Origin: Mixophyes australis
Taxonomy: Eukaryota > Chordata > Amphibia > Anura > Limnodynastidae
Assembly: GCA_036250195.1 (NCBI GenBank)
Contig: JAVHZZ010000001.1
Coordinates: 379,312,407 to 379,376,406 of the forward strand
DNA length: 64,000 nucleotides
Direction: 5' to 3'
The position numbers and the translations under genes are program-made. Below, one piece after another: positions 45,823 through 56,713 of the stretch. Each line of letters begins with the position of its first letter. Position 1 is the first letter of the stretch. The notes beneath the pieces are model-generated. The model made no database searches, was not told where the DNA came from, and saw only the letters and a list, made by a program, of their open reading frames with translations.

Positions 45823-45890
45823 TCTTTCATCCAGTCTGGGGGACATTGCTTACCATGGGGACGTTCTAAAGCAGCCCCCTAAGGGTGGGA

Positions 45891-46922
45891 CTACTCTGAA
45901 AATCCCGCTCGTAAAGCACTACGAGCGAAATTTGCATCAGTGGATGCAAATACATTAAACTGGTAAAATTTTGTAAATGTATGGACAGAAGACCAGGTGG
46001 CTGCCCTGCAAAGCTGGTCTGCAGAAGCCCAATTTCTTGCTGCCCACGACGCCCCTACCGATCTGGTGGAATGGGCGGTTAGTCTCTCCGGTACAGGACG
46101 GTTAGCCCTTATGTAAGCCTGTTTAATGGTTGCCGTAATCCATATTGCAATGGACTGTTTAGAGGCTGGCCAGCCTCTCTTATTGGCATCATAAAGAACA
46201 AATAGAGAATCGGTACGTCTAATCAGAGAAGTTCTTTTGACATAAATGCGTAGAGCCCTAACCACATCTAACTTTTCCATAGATTGCTGATCTGAAGTAG
46301 ATGAAAAGACCGGAACTACAATTTCCTGGTTCAGGTGAAAAGCCGAAACTACCTTTGGTACGAAGGAAGGAAGGGTTCTCAACACCGCTCTGTTGTTGTG
46401 GAAAACCAAATATGGTTCCCGGCAAGACAGAGCTCCTAGTTCCGACACCCTACGCGCAGATGCAATAGCCAAAAGAATGAGGACCTTCCAGGTCAACCAC
46501 TTCAAATCTGCGCCAATTAAAGGTTCAAAGGGAGGTCTTTTAAGCATATCCAGCACCAGGTTAAGATCCCATGGTGCTGTAGGCGGAACATAGGGAGGTT
46601 GAATATGCAGGACTCACTAAAGGAAAGTCCTGATATCTGGTAAATCCGCTAGTTTCAGATGAAAAAATACTGAAAGAGCCGATACCTGAACTTTAAGGGA
46701 ACCTAATCGAAGCCCTGCCTCCAGGCCATTCTGAAGGAAAGCCAACAAGCGAGGGAGACGAAAGGAAGACGAGGGACATGTCCTATTTTCGCACCATCTG
46801 ATGTAAGCTCTCCAAATCCGATGATATATGCGAGCTGAAACTGGCTTTCTGGCTCGCATTAAAGTGTCTACTACTCTGGGGGAAAAACCTCTAGCCCTCC
46901 AGAGGCTGGCTTCAGCAGCCAT
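45891..46922 (-). pseudogene. DIRS tyrosine recombinase, interrupted
   Basis: This enzyme would integrate the circular DNA intermediate in the nucleus. The frame runs 46922-45891. An N-terminal core-binding part (46922-46617, RIWRAYIRWCENR, QVSALSVFFH) is followed by TAG and TGA in tandem (46619-46614), then by a 221-codon catalytic part. That holds the first arginine in ASARRVSELGAL, the HSTR box (LTAHSTRSVGASWA), and the tyrosine in TWSSVHTFTKFYQFNV. All catalytic residues of the family therefore remain; only the two stops break it. It overlaps the RNase H frame by about 50 bp. Length without the stops would be about 343 codons, normal for DIRS. Confidence 0.9.
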
Positions 46923-48829
46923 GCCGTTAAACTGAGCTGAGGTAAATTCTGGTGACGGAAGGGACCCTGCAGAAGCAGGTCATCTCGAGATGGAAGAGGA
47001 ATTCCTCGTCCTTCTGCCATAGAGATTATGTCCGCGTACCAGACTCGGCGCAGCCATGAGGGAGCTATCAGAATTACTGGCAGACCCCCCTGTTTTACTC
47101 GTCTGAGTACCCGAGGAAGCATGGGAATCGGAGGAAATAGGTATCCCAACCTGAATTCCCATGACATCGTCATGACGTCCACTGCCACCGCTAAGGGGTC
47201 TCTTGCCCTTGCGCAGAACCTGTGAACCTTTCTGTTGTGTCTGGAGGCCATTAGATCTAGGTCCGGAAGACCCCACCTCTGAACCAGGGACTGGAAAACT
47301 TCCGGATGGAGTGACCACTCCCCCGGCATCATCTGGTTTTGACTTATGTAGTCGGCCTCCCAATTTCTTATTCCTGGAATGAAAACTGCGGAGATGGCAG
47401 GGACATATTGTTCTGCCCAAACCAAAATTTGAGCGGCAATCTTCATTGCAGCTACACTCTTGGTTCCTCCCTGCCTGTTGACATATGCCACGGCTGTAGC
47501 ATTGTCGGACTGGACTCTGACCGGGTGGTTCTGGAGGAGGGACTGGGCCCTCCGGAGAGCTAAAAGAATAGCCTTCAGCTCCAGCACATTGATAGATAAG
47601 GTTGCTTCCTGAACCGACCAAAGTCCCTGGAGTCGGAGGTGCAGGATTACCGCCCCCCAACCTTTTAGGCTGGCGTCCGTCATGGCTATGATCCATGAGC
47701 ATGGAGCGAAGGACCTGCCCACCCTCAAGTTATCCAGGACTAGTCACCACTGGAGCGATTCTATCATCCTTGGGGATAGAGATATTTTCTGGAGATCCAA
47801 GCGTAGGTGGGATCCCGACTATTTGCTTAATAGATTCCACTGAAAACATTGTGAATGAGCTCGACCGAATGGAAGGGTCTCGAAGGAGGCTACAATCTTT
47901 CCCAGCAACCGCATGCACAAGTGCATTGAGGGGCTGGGAGAAGTCAAGACCTGAGTTGTTATACTCTGAATACAACTGATCTTCTCGACGGGCAGGAATA
48001 CCTTTTGCTGACTGGTGTCCATAATGAGCCCTAGGAAAACCATGCGTTGACACGGGATCATCTGAGATTTCCTTAGGTTTATTAGCCATCCATGGCCCTC
48101 GAGAACTGCCAAGGAGAGGGATAAGTTATGCCTTAAGCCAGTCTTCGAGGAAAATTTGATGAGCAGGTCGTCCAAATAAGGTACTACTATACTATAACTG
48201 ACATGATCTTTGTAAAAAACCCTCGGCGCTGTGGAGAGGCCGAATGGGAGAGCCCAAAACTGATAGTGGGAGGATCCCACTGTGAATCTCAGGAGGTATT
48301 GATGGTGGATCCAAATGGGAACGTGGTGGTAAGCGTCCTTTATATCTATGGACGCCAAAATCTGATTCTTCTCTAAGCCGTTTATCACTGACCTCAGTGA
48401 TTCCATCCGAAACTTGTCCATCCTTCAGTGCACATTGAGGCCTTTTAAGTTTAAGATGGCCCGAAAGGAGCCGTCCGGCTTCTTGACCAGAAACAGGTTT
48501 GAATAGAAGCCCTGTATTTTCTGGTAGTTTGGGACCCTGCTGATAACTCTCTGAGAAAGAAGAGAGGCGACACAATCCTGTATTGCCTGGCGTCTTGATG
48601 GATCTCGGGGTAACGGGGTCAAGAAGAAACAATGTGGAGCTGTGCCCAATAGGTCTATCCTGTACCCCTCTGATATAATGCCCTGAATCCAAGGATCTGG
48701 AGACCATGCTGTCCATTGTTCTTGAAACAAAGACAGACGTCCCCCCACAGGCACCCCCTCCAAAGGAACAGAGTGGATGTCAGGATGCAGGCTTCTCCTT
48801 GGTCTTGGGAGTATGACGCCTACCTGCAA
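46871..48829 (-). pseudogene. DIRS reverse transcriptase-RNase H, interrupted
   Basis: One frame from 48829 to 46871 with three nonsense codons (TGA 48427-48425, TAG 47821-47819, TGA 47746-47744) and no frameshift. RT part: FLVKKPDGSFRAILNLK, then SIDIKDAYHHVPI, PFGLSTAPRVF and the YLDD catalytic box. RNase H part from about 47690: MTDASLKGWGAVI, INVLELKAILLAL and VQSDNATAVAYVN with its aspartates, followed by the DIRS-type downstream region (LPDLDLMASRHN, FPPIPMLPRVLR). I do not see a distinct methyltransferase domain. It starts inside the Gag frame with about 50 bp of overlap. It would copy element RNA into DNA. Confidence 0.92.
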
Positions 48830-50279
48830 ACGAGGATCTCCCCCTGGCAGAGGAGCCCCGAGAATTGGGATGCCTGCCTCTGAAGGACTGACCCCTAGGT
48901 AAGGAAGTCCCCCGAAAGGGCTGGCAAAAGGAACTGACCCGAGGGTTACGGCTCCTATTAGGGAATACCGGCAAGGAATTGTTTTTGCCCCCTGTTGCCT
49001 GTGCGATCAGGGTATCCAATTCTGGGCCGAACAAACCTGCAGCAGAAAAAGGAATGATTTCCACAGACTTTTTTGATTCCGCATCCCCTTCCCAGGATTT
49101 CAGCCATAACGTCCTTCTAGCAGAAATAGATGCAGCCTGGATAGAAGATGAAACAGCTGCAGTATTCTGGGCCGCCTCATAAAGGTACCCCAATGCCTCC
49201 TTTAAATGCAAAGCCAGGGGGAGTAAGTCAGAGTCCTGTTCTGCTAACTGGTCTGCCCGTGTTTCCATGGCTTTAGCCACCCAAGCTGAAGCAAATGTGA
49301 GTCTAAAGGAAGAACCCACAGCTGCAAATATAGATTTCAGCTGAGATTCTACCCTACGATCATTGGCATCCTGCAGAGATGCTGAACCCGTTGGGAGTAA
49401 GGTGTGTTTGGCCAATCGGGCAATTGGAATATCGACCTTTGGAATAGTCTCCCAGTGTGCCGTATCTTCCTCCTGTAACAGATACAGGGAGGAGAATATT
49501 TTACGTACAGAGAACCTTTTATCATGCTGTTTCCAGGCTCTTTCAGCAATATCCTTAAGCTCTACAGAAGGTGGAAAACGGCTAGCCTTTCTTTTGGCCT
49601 TCTTAAAGAGACTTCTGTCTCTAGGAATAGGCTCCTCCGGTTCTGGGAGGTCCAAAGCTTGTTTTACTGCTAAAACCAAATCATTAATAAATTGGCTTTT
49701 AGAACTTTCTTCCTGACTCAAAGGTTGAACCTGGTCAGGATCAGAATTAATTTCCCCTTCTTCCTCTGAAAACTCCTCTGAGTCTGAAATGACCATAAGG
49801 GGGTTATCCGACCTATGACGCTTTCTTTTAGAAGGCAGGATGTTAGGGGATTCAAGTAACTGGGTCAGCTTATCCAAACCCCTTCTAACTGCTGTGGACC
49901 ATGGCGGTTCTGTGGGAACAGAGGCCTGGTCCGTCTGTAAAGAGGAAGGCCCTGGCATAGAGGCTCCAATAGAACCTGTGGCAGTAGGGAGGCCCAGCTG
50001 TGTACTAGGATTATTGGCCACCGAGGTTACAACACTAGACCACAACTGATTGGATTGGCAAACCATCTGAGCTAAAGAGGAAACCGACTGTGATAGGGAG
50101 GCCACCCAGGCCGGTTCCTCAGTCGGTGGGGCTGACACCTGCTGGGTTTGCGCAGATGGGACCTCTGCTTCGCAGGCAGAGCATAGCGCCAACGGGTCCT
50201 TCTGGCCATTAGGTAATTTAACATGACATTTAGAACATGTAAAATATTTTGCAAAAGGGCCCTTTCCCTTATCTGACAT
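48780..50279 (-). CDS. DIRS Gag-like protein, 499 aa, open
   Basis: First gene of the DIRS element, presumed RNA-binding structural protein. It starts at ATG 50279 and is uninterrupted. The N-terminus has paired CxxC motifs (TCSKCH, ALCSACEAE) suggesting a zinc ribbon. Residues ~150-180 are acidic/Ser-rich (SDSEEFSEEEGE). The middle carries a conserved DIRS-type helical domain (AWKQHDKRFSVRKIF, RRTLWLKSWEGDAESKK, then LFGPELDTLIAQATGGK). The C-terminus is RG/RS-rich (SFRGRHPNSRGSSARGRSSF), as in RNA-binding tails. It is the only intact gene of the element and overlaps the RT frame at its end. Confidence 0.88.
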   Translation of the reverse strand: MSDKGKGPFAKYFTCSKCHVKLPNGQKDPLALCSACEAEVPSAQTQQVSAPPTEEPAWVASLSQSVSSLAQMVCQSNQLWSSVVTSVANNPSTQLGLPTATGSIGASMPGPSSLQTDQASVPTEPPWSTAVRRGLDKLTQLLESPNILPSKRKRHRSDNPLMVISDSEEFSEEEGEINSDPDQVQPLSQEESSKSQFINDLVLAVKQALDLPEPEEPIPRDRSLFKKAKRKASRFPPSVELKDIAERAWKQHDKRFSVRKIFSSLYLLQEEDTAHWETIPKVDIPIARLAKHTLLPTGSASLQDANDRRVESQLKSIFAAVGSSFRLTFASAWVAKAMETRADQLAEQDSDLLPLALHLKEALGYLYEAAQNTAAVSSSIQAASISARRTLWLKSWEGDAESKKSVEIIPFSAAGLFGPELDTLIAQATGGKNNSLPVFPNRSRNPRVSSFCQPFRGTSLPRGQSFRGRHPNSRGSSARGRSSFAGRRHTPKTKEKPAS

Positions 50280-51249
50280 TTCTTAATAAAGGAAGGCACA
50301 CTAAACACACAGACTAAAATTGTTAAATTTAGCTGAGTAGAGAGAGAGAGAGAGAGAGAGAGATATAATGTGTGGAGAGAGAGAGAAGTAAACTACAAGT
50401 AATCAACCAATCTATACATAAAAGCTGTACTTGTAAAAAAAAAAATTAAACACAAAAAACATAAGCAAGTAGGAGACTATAAAATAACCCCTACTAGCCC
50501 ACTTGTACACAGCAGTACAGAATATGTGTTTAAATAAATCAATACTTAGCCCAAAGGCCAAATAGGGGAGAAGTCCAGCAGCAGTATCCTGGTGTCTGCT
50601 CCCTCAGCTCTGATCTCTCTCTTCCCGGGCATCTCCTTGGCGCCAGAAGACTGGGACAGACCATCTCTCTCTGGAAGGAGGGGGGTGAGCTCTATGTCTT
50701 AGCTCCCCCCCTCTTCAGTAATGCTGTCCCTGCAGCTCCAAATTCGGGAAAAAAAAAACGGGGTTAATGTGGCAGAGTAATGGAGACCTCCAGGGGAGGT
50801 CTCCGCAGCGGAAGATACCTGATGCCCCCTCCTATGCATGAGGGGGGATCCTGGTATAGCCCCCTTCCTCCTCTCCTTAATAGCGCTGTTTCCCCTTCTT
50901 GATCCGGATCCAAGATGGCCGCCACTGTAATAGATATCCGATAACCGGCGCTCTATGCCTGCAGTGGCAGTTTTCGGGGAGGCTCCAGGAGTGACAGCAG
51001 TCCGGTGAGACCGCTTGTCACTCCAAATTCAGGCACCCATTCTGTCCATCCCTGTCAGTGAGAGCCGCTGGCTCTCATCTGAGCAGGGGAGTGCCTGCCG
51101 CTGTTCTGTTGTGTGTGTTCTCTATAGCAGAACACACACCAGCGCTGCCACCTGTTAAAAAAATTTCAAAGAAAGTAACTGAAATAAAAAAAAAAAAATC
51201 ACTAGCAGTACATTAACGCTGCCCAACTCACGGGCACCTAAAAAAAACT
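50280..51249 (-). other. DIRS 5' non-coding region with YY1-like motif
   Basis: Between the terminal repeat and the Gag start there are about 970 bp with an AG microsatellite (50341-50395), GC-rich patches and the motif CCAAGATGGCCGCC at 50910-50923 (complement of a YY1-type site). It is presumably the promoter and leader. Confidence 0.6.
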
Positions 51250-51727
51250 GAACAAGAGGGGGCAGGGGGATTGTAGAGGGGAGGGGTCTGTCGGCAGTAC
51301 TAAAGTTAACTAGTTAGGTGCCAACTCCCCAAGCTCCCTCCACAACCCATGGTAAGCAATGTCCCCCAGACTGGATGAAAGAGAAACAGTGCTTTTTATT
51401 GTTCATGTCCCAAATAGCATAGCAGGGTTTTGTCATGGTTACACCAGCTGACCTTAGCTCTAGCTAGACACATTTCTCCTGCCTAGTCACCGGCCAAGTA
51501 GCTGGCATCAGTCACCCCACCCATAAAACAGACAGAGTTTTATCCTCCACCCAAGCACTACAAACCAATAAGAAAAACAACAAATTAATTACACCCCTGT
51601 GGTGCACCTGTTTGTGTGCTGCAAAAGAAAATCAGAGAGAATTTAACCCTGTCTGCAGCCTGTTTCTGCAGGGCTTTTACCTATCCTTCTGTAGATAAGT
51701 GTGTTAAATAATCCTCTTTGTCACAAT

Positions 51728-53414
51728 ATGTAACATAGTAACATAGTTGATGAGGTTGAAAAAAGACACCAGTCCATCAAGTTCAACCTATTTTGGATCT
51801 CCTGCGATCCTGCACTTATATTTGAAATTAATCCAGAGTAAGCAACCGCCAATCTGTTTCAATTTTGAAAATCCCCCCAGACTCAATATTGCAATCCAAT
51901 TTTTACCCTATATCCACTACTATCCTTTATTCTAAATTAACGGTCGTATCCCTGGATACACCTTTCCGCTAAAAATTTGTCTAACCCTTTCTTAAACATA
52001 TCTATTGAATCTGCCATCACAACCTTCCCTGGCAATGAATTCCATATCTTGACTGCCCTTACTGTAAAGAACCCCTTCATTTGCTGGTTGTGAAATTTCC
52101 TCTCCTCTAACCTTAGGGGATGACCACGTGTCCTGTGTATGGTCCTTGGGGTAAAAAGTTCCCATGAAAGCTCTCCGTATTGACCCCTAATGTATTTGTA
52201 CATAGTAATCATATCTCCCCTTAGACGCCTCTTTTCTAAAGTAAACATGCCTAAACTGGCTAACCTTTCCTCATAACTTAATGACTCCATACCCTTTATC
52301 AATTTTGTCGCCCTTCTCTGAACCCTTTCTAGTTCCAAATTATCTTTTTTATAGAGTGGTGCCCAGAACTGTACTGCATATTCAAGATGAGGTCTTACCA
52401 ACGATTTATACAGTGGCAAAATTACACTGTCTTCCCTTGCATCTATGCCCCTTTTTATGCATGCCAATACTTTGTTTACCCTTGCAGCTGCTGCTTGACA
52501 TTGAGCACTATTGCTAAGTCTACTGTCTACGAGCACTCCCAAATCCTTTTCCATTATAGATTCTCCTAAATTAATTCCATTTAATTTATAGATTGCGTTC
52601 TTGTTTTTGATCCCTGAATGCATAACCTTACATTTATCTGTGTTAAACCTCATATTCCATTTAGCCGCCCAATCCTCCAGTTTATTTAAGTCCCTCTGTA
52701 GAGAAGCTACATCTTGCTCTGATTTTATTACCTTACAGAGTTTAGTCTGCAAAAATAGAAACTTTAAACCATCACCAAGGTCATTAATAAATATATTAAA
52801 AAGGAGTGGTCCCAGCACGGAACCTTGAGGTACTCCACTTAAGACTTTTGACCAATTAGAAAATGTTCCATTTATCACAACTCTCTGTTCCCTATTCTCT
52901 AACCAGTTTTCGATCCAAGTACAAATTTTGATTCCTAGACCCAGTTCCCTTATTTTGTAAACCAACCTCTTGTGTGGCACTGTATCAAAGGCCTTTGCAA
53001 AATCTAAGTAGACCACATCTACTGTCCTGCCCTGGTCTAAGTTCCCACTAACGTCCTCGTAGAAACTAATTCGATTAGTTTGACATGACCTATCCCTCAC
53101 AAATCCATGTTGATTCCCACTAATAATTTTATTGCGTACCAAGTAATCCTGAATACTGTCCCTTAAAATACCTTCCAGTAGTTTCCTCACTATTGATGTC
53201 AGGCTTACAGGTCTATAATTCTCTGGTTGTGATCTCGTCCCCTTTTTAAACAACGGCACCACATCTGCTATTCGCCAATCCCTTGGTACTGAGCCTGATG
53301 AGATTGAATCTCTGAAAATTAAGAATAGCGGTCTAGCTTTTTCCGAGTTTAACTTCATAAGGACCCTTGGGTGTATGCCATCTGGACCTGGAGCTTTATT
53401 TATCTTAATATTTT
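51728..53414 (-). mobile_element. 5'-truncated CR1/L2-group LINE
   Basis: Minus-strand LINE fragment that begins mid-RT at about 53414 (INKAPGPDGIHPRVL) and ends at 51728 with a frog-type 3' tail (TATGTAACATAGTAACATAG on the plus strand, i.e. CTATGTTACTATGTTACATA at the LINE 3' end). The 3' non-coding part is about 200 bp. Truncation at 53414 fits ordinary incomplete target-primed reverse transcription. No target-site duplication was determined. Confidence 0.88.
51937..53358 (-). CDS. LINE RT fragment, 473 aa open but catalytically dead
   Basis: Open from the Met at 53358, with coding continuing upstream to 53414, so this Met is internal to the parent ORF2. It reads the RT fingers and palm in order: [62 protein letters not shown]. 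The catalytic (F/Y)ADD box that should follow, before TKLCKVI, is missing and reads LKFLFLQ instead (about 52740-52760). The C-terminal part (VRPHLEYAVQFWAP, RRATKLIKG, FFTVRAVKIWNSLP) is complete to the stop. The long open frame implies a fairly recent insertion, but the protein cannot polymerise DNA. Confidence 0.88.
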   Translation of the reverse strand: MKLNSEKARPLFLIFRDSISSGSVPRDWRIADVVPLFKKGTRSQPENYRPVSLTSIVRKLLEGILRDSIQDYLVRNKIISGNQHGFVRDRSCQTNRISFYEDVSGNLDQGRTVDVVYLDFAKAFDTVPHKRLVYKIRELGLGIKICTWIENWLENREQRVVINGTFSNWSKVLSGVPQGSVLGPLLFNIFINDLGDGLKFLFLQTKLCKVIKSEQDVASLQRDLNKLEDWAAKWNMRFNTDKCKVMHSGIKNKNAIYKLNGINLGESIMEKDLGVLVDSRLSNSAQCQAAAARVNKVLACIKRGIDAREDSVILPLYKSLVRPHLEYAVQFWAPLYKKDNLELERVQRRATKLIKGMESLSYEERLASLGMFTLEKRRLRGDMITMYKYIRGQYGELSWELFTPRTIHRTRGHPLRLEERKFHNQQMKGFFTVRAVKIWNSLPGKVVMADSIDMFKKGLDKFLAERCIQGYDR

Positions 53415-54392
53415 AATATCTTATGTGAATGTCAATTACTTTTTTGCACATGTGTGCAGATGCAAACCCTCTATCCACTAATGGAAATGCACACAAAATG
53501 GCTTTCACATAATTAAATTTGAGGTTTTTTTAGCAGCAAAGCCATCGTTATTTGCTCAATCCCTAGATTACAATAGGGTTGAGAAGTTAATGTAAATAAA
53601 GATACTATATTATGATTAAAAATAGTAAATCGCTCCATTAATTGTTTTTATGAAAATTACAATTTAATTTAGAATATTAAACAAAATATTCCACATTTGA
53701 TGATTTCTAACAACAAACGTGTGATAAATATTTATATTTATTTTATAAGAGATGAAAGACAAAGCATGTATCTTTCACCTGCAAGTATAAGCTTCAACTG
53801 TACAAATATTACCAATCAAGAAGAGAAATACATGTAATAGTAAGTCAGCTAAATCTATTAACCTCCATGGTTACTGGTGCTTAGAGCCTAAAATCACCAT
53901 GATACCAGTGTGCAGAAAGACTAAGTGAGTCATACAAATGATAAGAAAATCATTGAACACTTACCACTACTTACAGGCAGTATATAATATTTTATTAACA
54001 AGAATATATTGCTCAAAATATCTTATAAATGTCATTATTCCTCCCAGTGTATTATAATGGTGGTTTAGGTTTATGTGTAGGATCTAGGCCATAATCCTCA
54101 AATGCTTTGTATGCAATCTGTACCCAGGTTTAAAGCCACCAGGTAAGATTTAATGGGACCCCACACCACTTAAGAGTATTCAATGTATAAAAAAGATTCA
54201 TCTACACATTTAATTATTGCCTACACAAGCAGTAAAGAGAAATCATATAGGGATTCATATAGATTTGGAGGAATTTGTACCCCAAACATATGTAGGCAAA
54301 GACACATGTAAGAAAAAGCATATGTACATTTATATGTTCAGAAGGATGCACCTCAGGATGCATCCTGCTATATAAGATTAGCATCTGAACCA
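53415..54392. other. Unannotated AT-rich stretch
   Basis: No recognisable coding or RNA feature. Confidence 0.4.
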
Positions 54393-54400
54393 GATGTAGA

Positions 54401-54646
54401 CATACTTGCCAACTCTCCCGGAATGTCCGGGAGACTCCCGAAATTCGGGTCAGTCTCCCGGGCTCCCGGGAGAGCTGGCAAATCTCCCGCATCCCGCTGC
54501 AGCCACCGCTAAATGACACGATTCAGCCAGAATCGCACCATTTTCGTCGCGGGGCGGGGCTAAATTGACCTGCCCCGCCCCAACCCCTCCCGCCCTCCAG
54601 TCACGCCCATCTCCCGGAAACAGACTACAGAAAGTAGGTAAGTATG
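54401..54646. mobile_element. hAT-type MITE, 246 bp, with 8-bp duplication
   Basis: Ends are CATACTTGCC and GGTAAGTATG. The flanks GATGTAGA (54393-54400) and GATGTACA (54647-54654) match at 7 of 8 positions, the target length made by hAT transposases. The interior is rich in CTCCCGGGA-type inverted blocks (TCTCCCGGAATGTCCGGGAG, TCTCCCGGGCTCCCGGGAGA). No transposase. From memory this is a very common repeat in frogs. Confidence 0.8.
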
Positions 54647-54654
54647 GATGTACA

Positions 54655-55160
54655 TCAGGAGTAACAAGTGTGTATACTTAAACCCCAGGACAGTTTAGAG
54701 AAAGAGATGTTGCTTGACTGTGTCAGTTGTAAATGCAAAGCTGCATTACCCTATTTAAACAGAATATAACAATGTAATGGACTCTCTTAGACACAAGTGA
54801 GTACAGTGTATTGATAGAGTTATAATTAAATGCAAATGTTGCATGTTACTCATAAAATGTAATTACATAAAAACACAAGTACAAAGCACAAACGTTAATT
54901 AAATTAACTTAAAATAAATGCTTATATTAAGCAGAAAACGAAAAACAAAAAACCCCAGAGAGGGACTTGGGGCACATGTTGAAAAGGGAGTACAGTGGGG
55001 GGGAATATGAGACAAAGGGAGAGTGGAGAGGGCATATTCTCTTGGTGGAGGGGGAAGCATTACTCTTGCACACAGTCTCATTAAATTTATAAATCTCTCC
55101 TGACTATAAAATAAAATAGAGCTGAGCTAGTAAAATGGTGCATGGAAAGAACTGAACATG
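54655..55160. other. Unannotated stretch
   Basis: No feature recognised. Confidence 0.4.
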
Positions 55161-55410
55161 TAGGGCCTGATTCATTCAGGAGCATAAAAGGCAAAATATT
55201 ACGTAAAATGCACACAATTACCCTGTGCATGCCCAGAACTGGACCATATGCAACAGAACGCAGCAGCCTCCAATTCGTCTTCGAGCGCAAAAGACACTTC
55301 CATTTCTGGGGCAGAGCAGGAGGAGACTGTGCGTATGCACACAGTTAATATACAATAAGGTTGTGCCAAGCTCGTTCTTACGTAGCAGTGTCTGATTCAA
55401 GTTTCTGGCA
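55161..55410. repeat. Fragment related to the CTGATTCATT-ended family
   Basis: Starts GGGCCTGATTCATTCAGGAG with downstream AAAATATTACGTAAAATGC, matching the left end of the 44365-45384 element. The right end is weak (TGTCTGATTCAAG near 55388). It is probably a decayed or partial copy. Confidence 0.45.
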
Positions 55411-55819
55411 TCTATAAGGTATGCAATTATCAGCCATACTACTTGCACCAGGTACAGGTTGGGTATAAGTGCCGATTACTAGTGATGATGGCTGTCTATG
55501 CATTCTAGAACATGTGTTTGCAATCAGGAGCAACTGTAAGAATTTATTTTATGTACAGCAGTTATTAAGAAAATGCTAATAAATGTATTTTGTGGGTGGC
55601 ATAAAACAAATATTAATGACTATATTATTAACAGGTGACATTAATTTAATATCTATTTTTATCTGTGCGTTCTTTTGTGACTTTATATTCCACATATGTA
55701 TTGGACGCATCCTGCAGTGTATTGTTTGTTAGAGCAGACTGGACCTAGACCCATATTCATCAACAGATATATCTTAAGATCCGCTGCTTGTTGAATTCGG
55801 ATGTGCGTATACCCGATCA

Positions 55820-56032
55820 TCATCATCATTTATTTATATAGCGCCACTAATTCCACAGCGCTGTACAGAGAACTCACTCACATCAGTCCCTGCCCCATTG
55901 GGGCTTACAGTCTAAATTCCCTAACATATACATACACAGACAGACAGACACACAGACTAGGGTCAATTTGTTAGCAGCCAATTAACCTACCAGTATGTTT
56001 TTAGAATGTGGGAGGAAACTGGAGCACCCGAT
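55820..56032 (+). repeat. Dispersed frog-type repeat, third copy
   Basis: TTTATTTATATAGCGCCACT, CAGTCCCTGCCCCATTGGGG, CTTACAGTCTAAATTCCCTA and GCAGCCAATTAACCTACCAG occur in the same order as in the copies at 1-215 and 35586-35880. It stops within GGAGCACCCGATG. Confidence 0.85.
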
Positions 56033-56281
56033 GTACTTTAGTTTTTTAAAAAAACGCACATTATGTTAGATTTTGTTTGTTAATGAATCTGGTATGGTAG
56101 AAATAAAACAAAGAACAACCTCTAAAACATAATATAAAATAATCTTTTAATCATCTCTTGAAATTACACAAAATGGGAGCAGAACCTCTAGGTTCTTTTC
56201 TGTTCTCAAATTTTATGTTTCTATGTAAATGAGGGTAAAATGAGCAGTTCATGGAAACAAATAAAACCAAATATAAACAAA

Positions 56282-56455
56282 AATGCACCAACATACATCT
56301 CCTCACTTGTCTCAAAATATCTCCCAACTCGACACCTCCAATCTGCACAAGATCTGCTTAGCTCATCTGCACTCATTACCTGATCCCATTCTTGGTTACA
56401 GGACTTTTTCGGGCTGCACCCACTTTGTGGAATTCCCTCCCTTGCACAATAAGGC
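56282..56455 (+). pseudogene. LINE ORF2 C-terminal scrap (L2-like)
   Basis: One frame reads TYISSLVSKYLPTRHLQSAQ then DLLSSSALIT, a stop, and after a shift the GLHPLCGIPSLA region that corresponds to the LWNSLP box. These are C-terminal hallmarks of L2/CR1-group ORF2. It has at least one stop and no RT domain attached. Confidence 0.65.
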
Positions 56456-56469
56456 ACAATAGTCTCTGG

Positions 56470-56644
56470 GGGGTATATTTACTTAACTGATGGTTTGAAA
56501 AAGTAGAAATGTTGCTTATAGCAACCAATCAAATTTTAGCTGTCATTTTGTAGAATATACTAAATAAATGACAACTAGAGTCTGATTTGTTGCTATAGGT
56601 AATATATCCACTTTTTAAAATCTGCATTTTAGTAAATATACCCC
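56470..56644. mobile_element. MITE with GGGGTATATTTAC ends
   Basis: Perfect 13-bp inverted ends (GGGGTATATTTAC and GTAAATATACCCC). The inner TAGCAACCAATCAAATTTTA and TGATTTGTTGCTATAGG blocks also form inverted pairs and are shared with the element at 3009-3182. No clear duplication was seen. Confidence 0.8.
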
Positions 56645-56713
56645 TAAATCTTCAAGTGTTCTTTGTAAACCCTTATCATTTTCCTCAACCACCCACGGAA
56701 ATAAAGTTTACCT

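Larger units (their letters stand above)
45515..51386 (-). mobile_element. DIRS-type retrotransposon, structurally complete, inactive
   Basis: Minus-strand element of about 5.87 kb with inverted terminal repeats (about 45566-45687 against 51250-51370, sharing CTAACTAGTTAACTTTAGTA/complement) and an internal complementary region at 45761-45862. Gene order is Gag, RT-RNase H, tyrosine recombinase, with overlapping frames. DIRS elements make circular DNA and integrate by tyrosine recombination without target duplication, and none is seen here. Five nonsense codons disable it. Confidence 0.92.

Noticed and set aside
46980..47702. 240-codon minus-strand frame overlapping the DIRS RNase H
   Set aside because: Shadow in another phase; the RNase H motifs are in the other frame.
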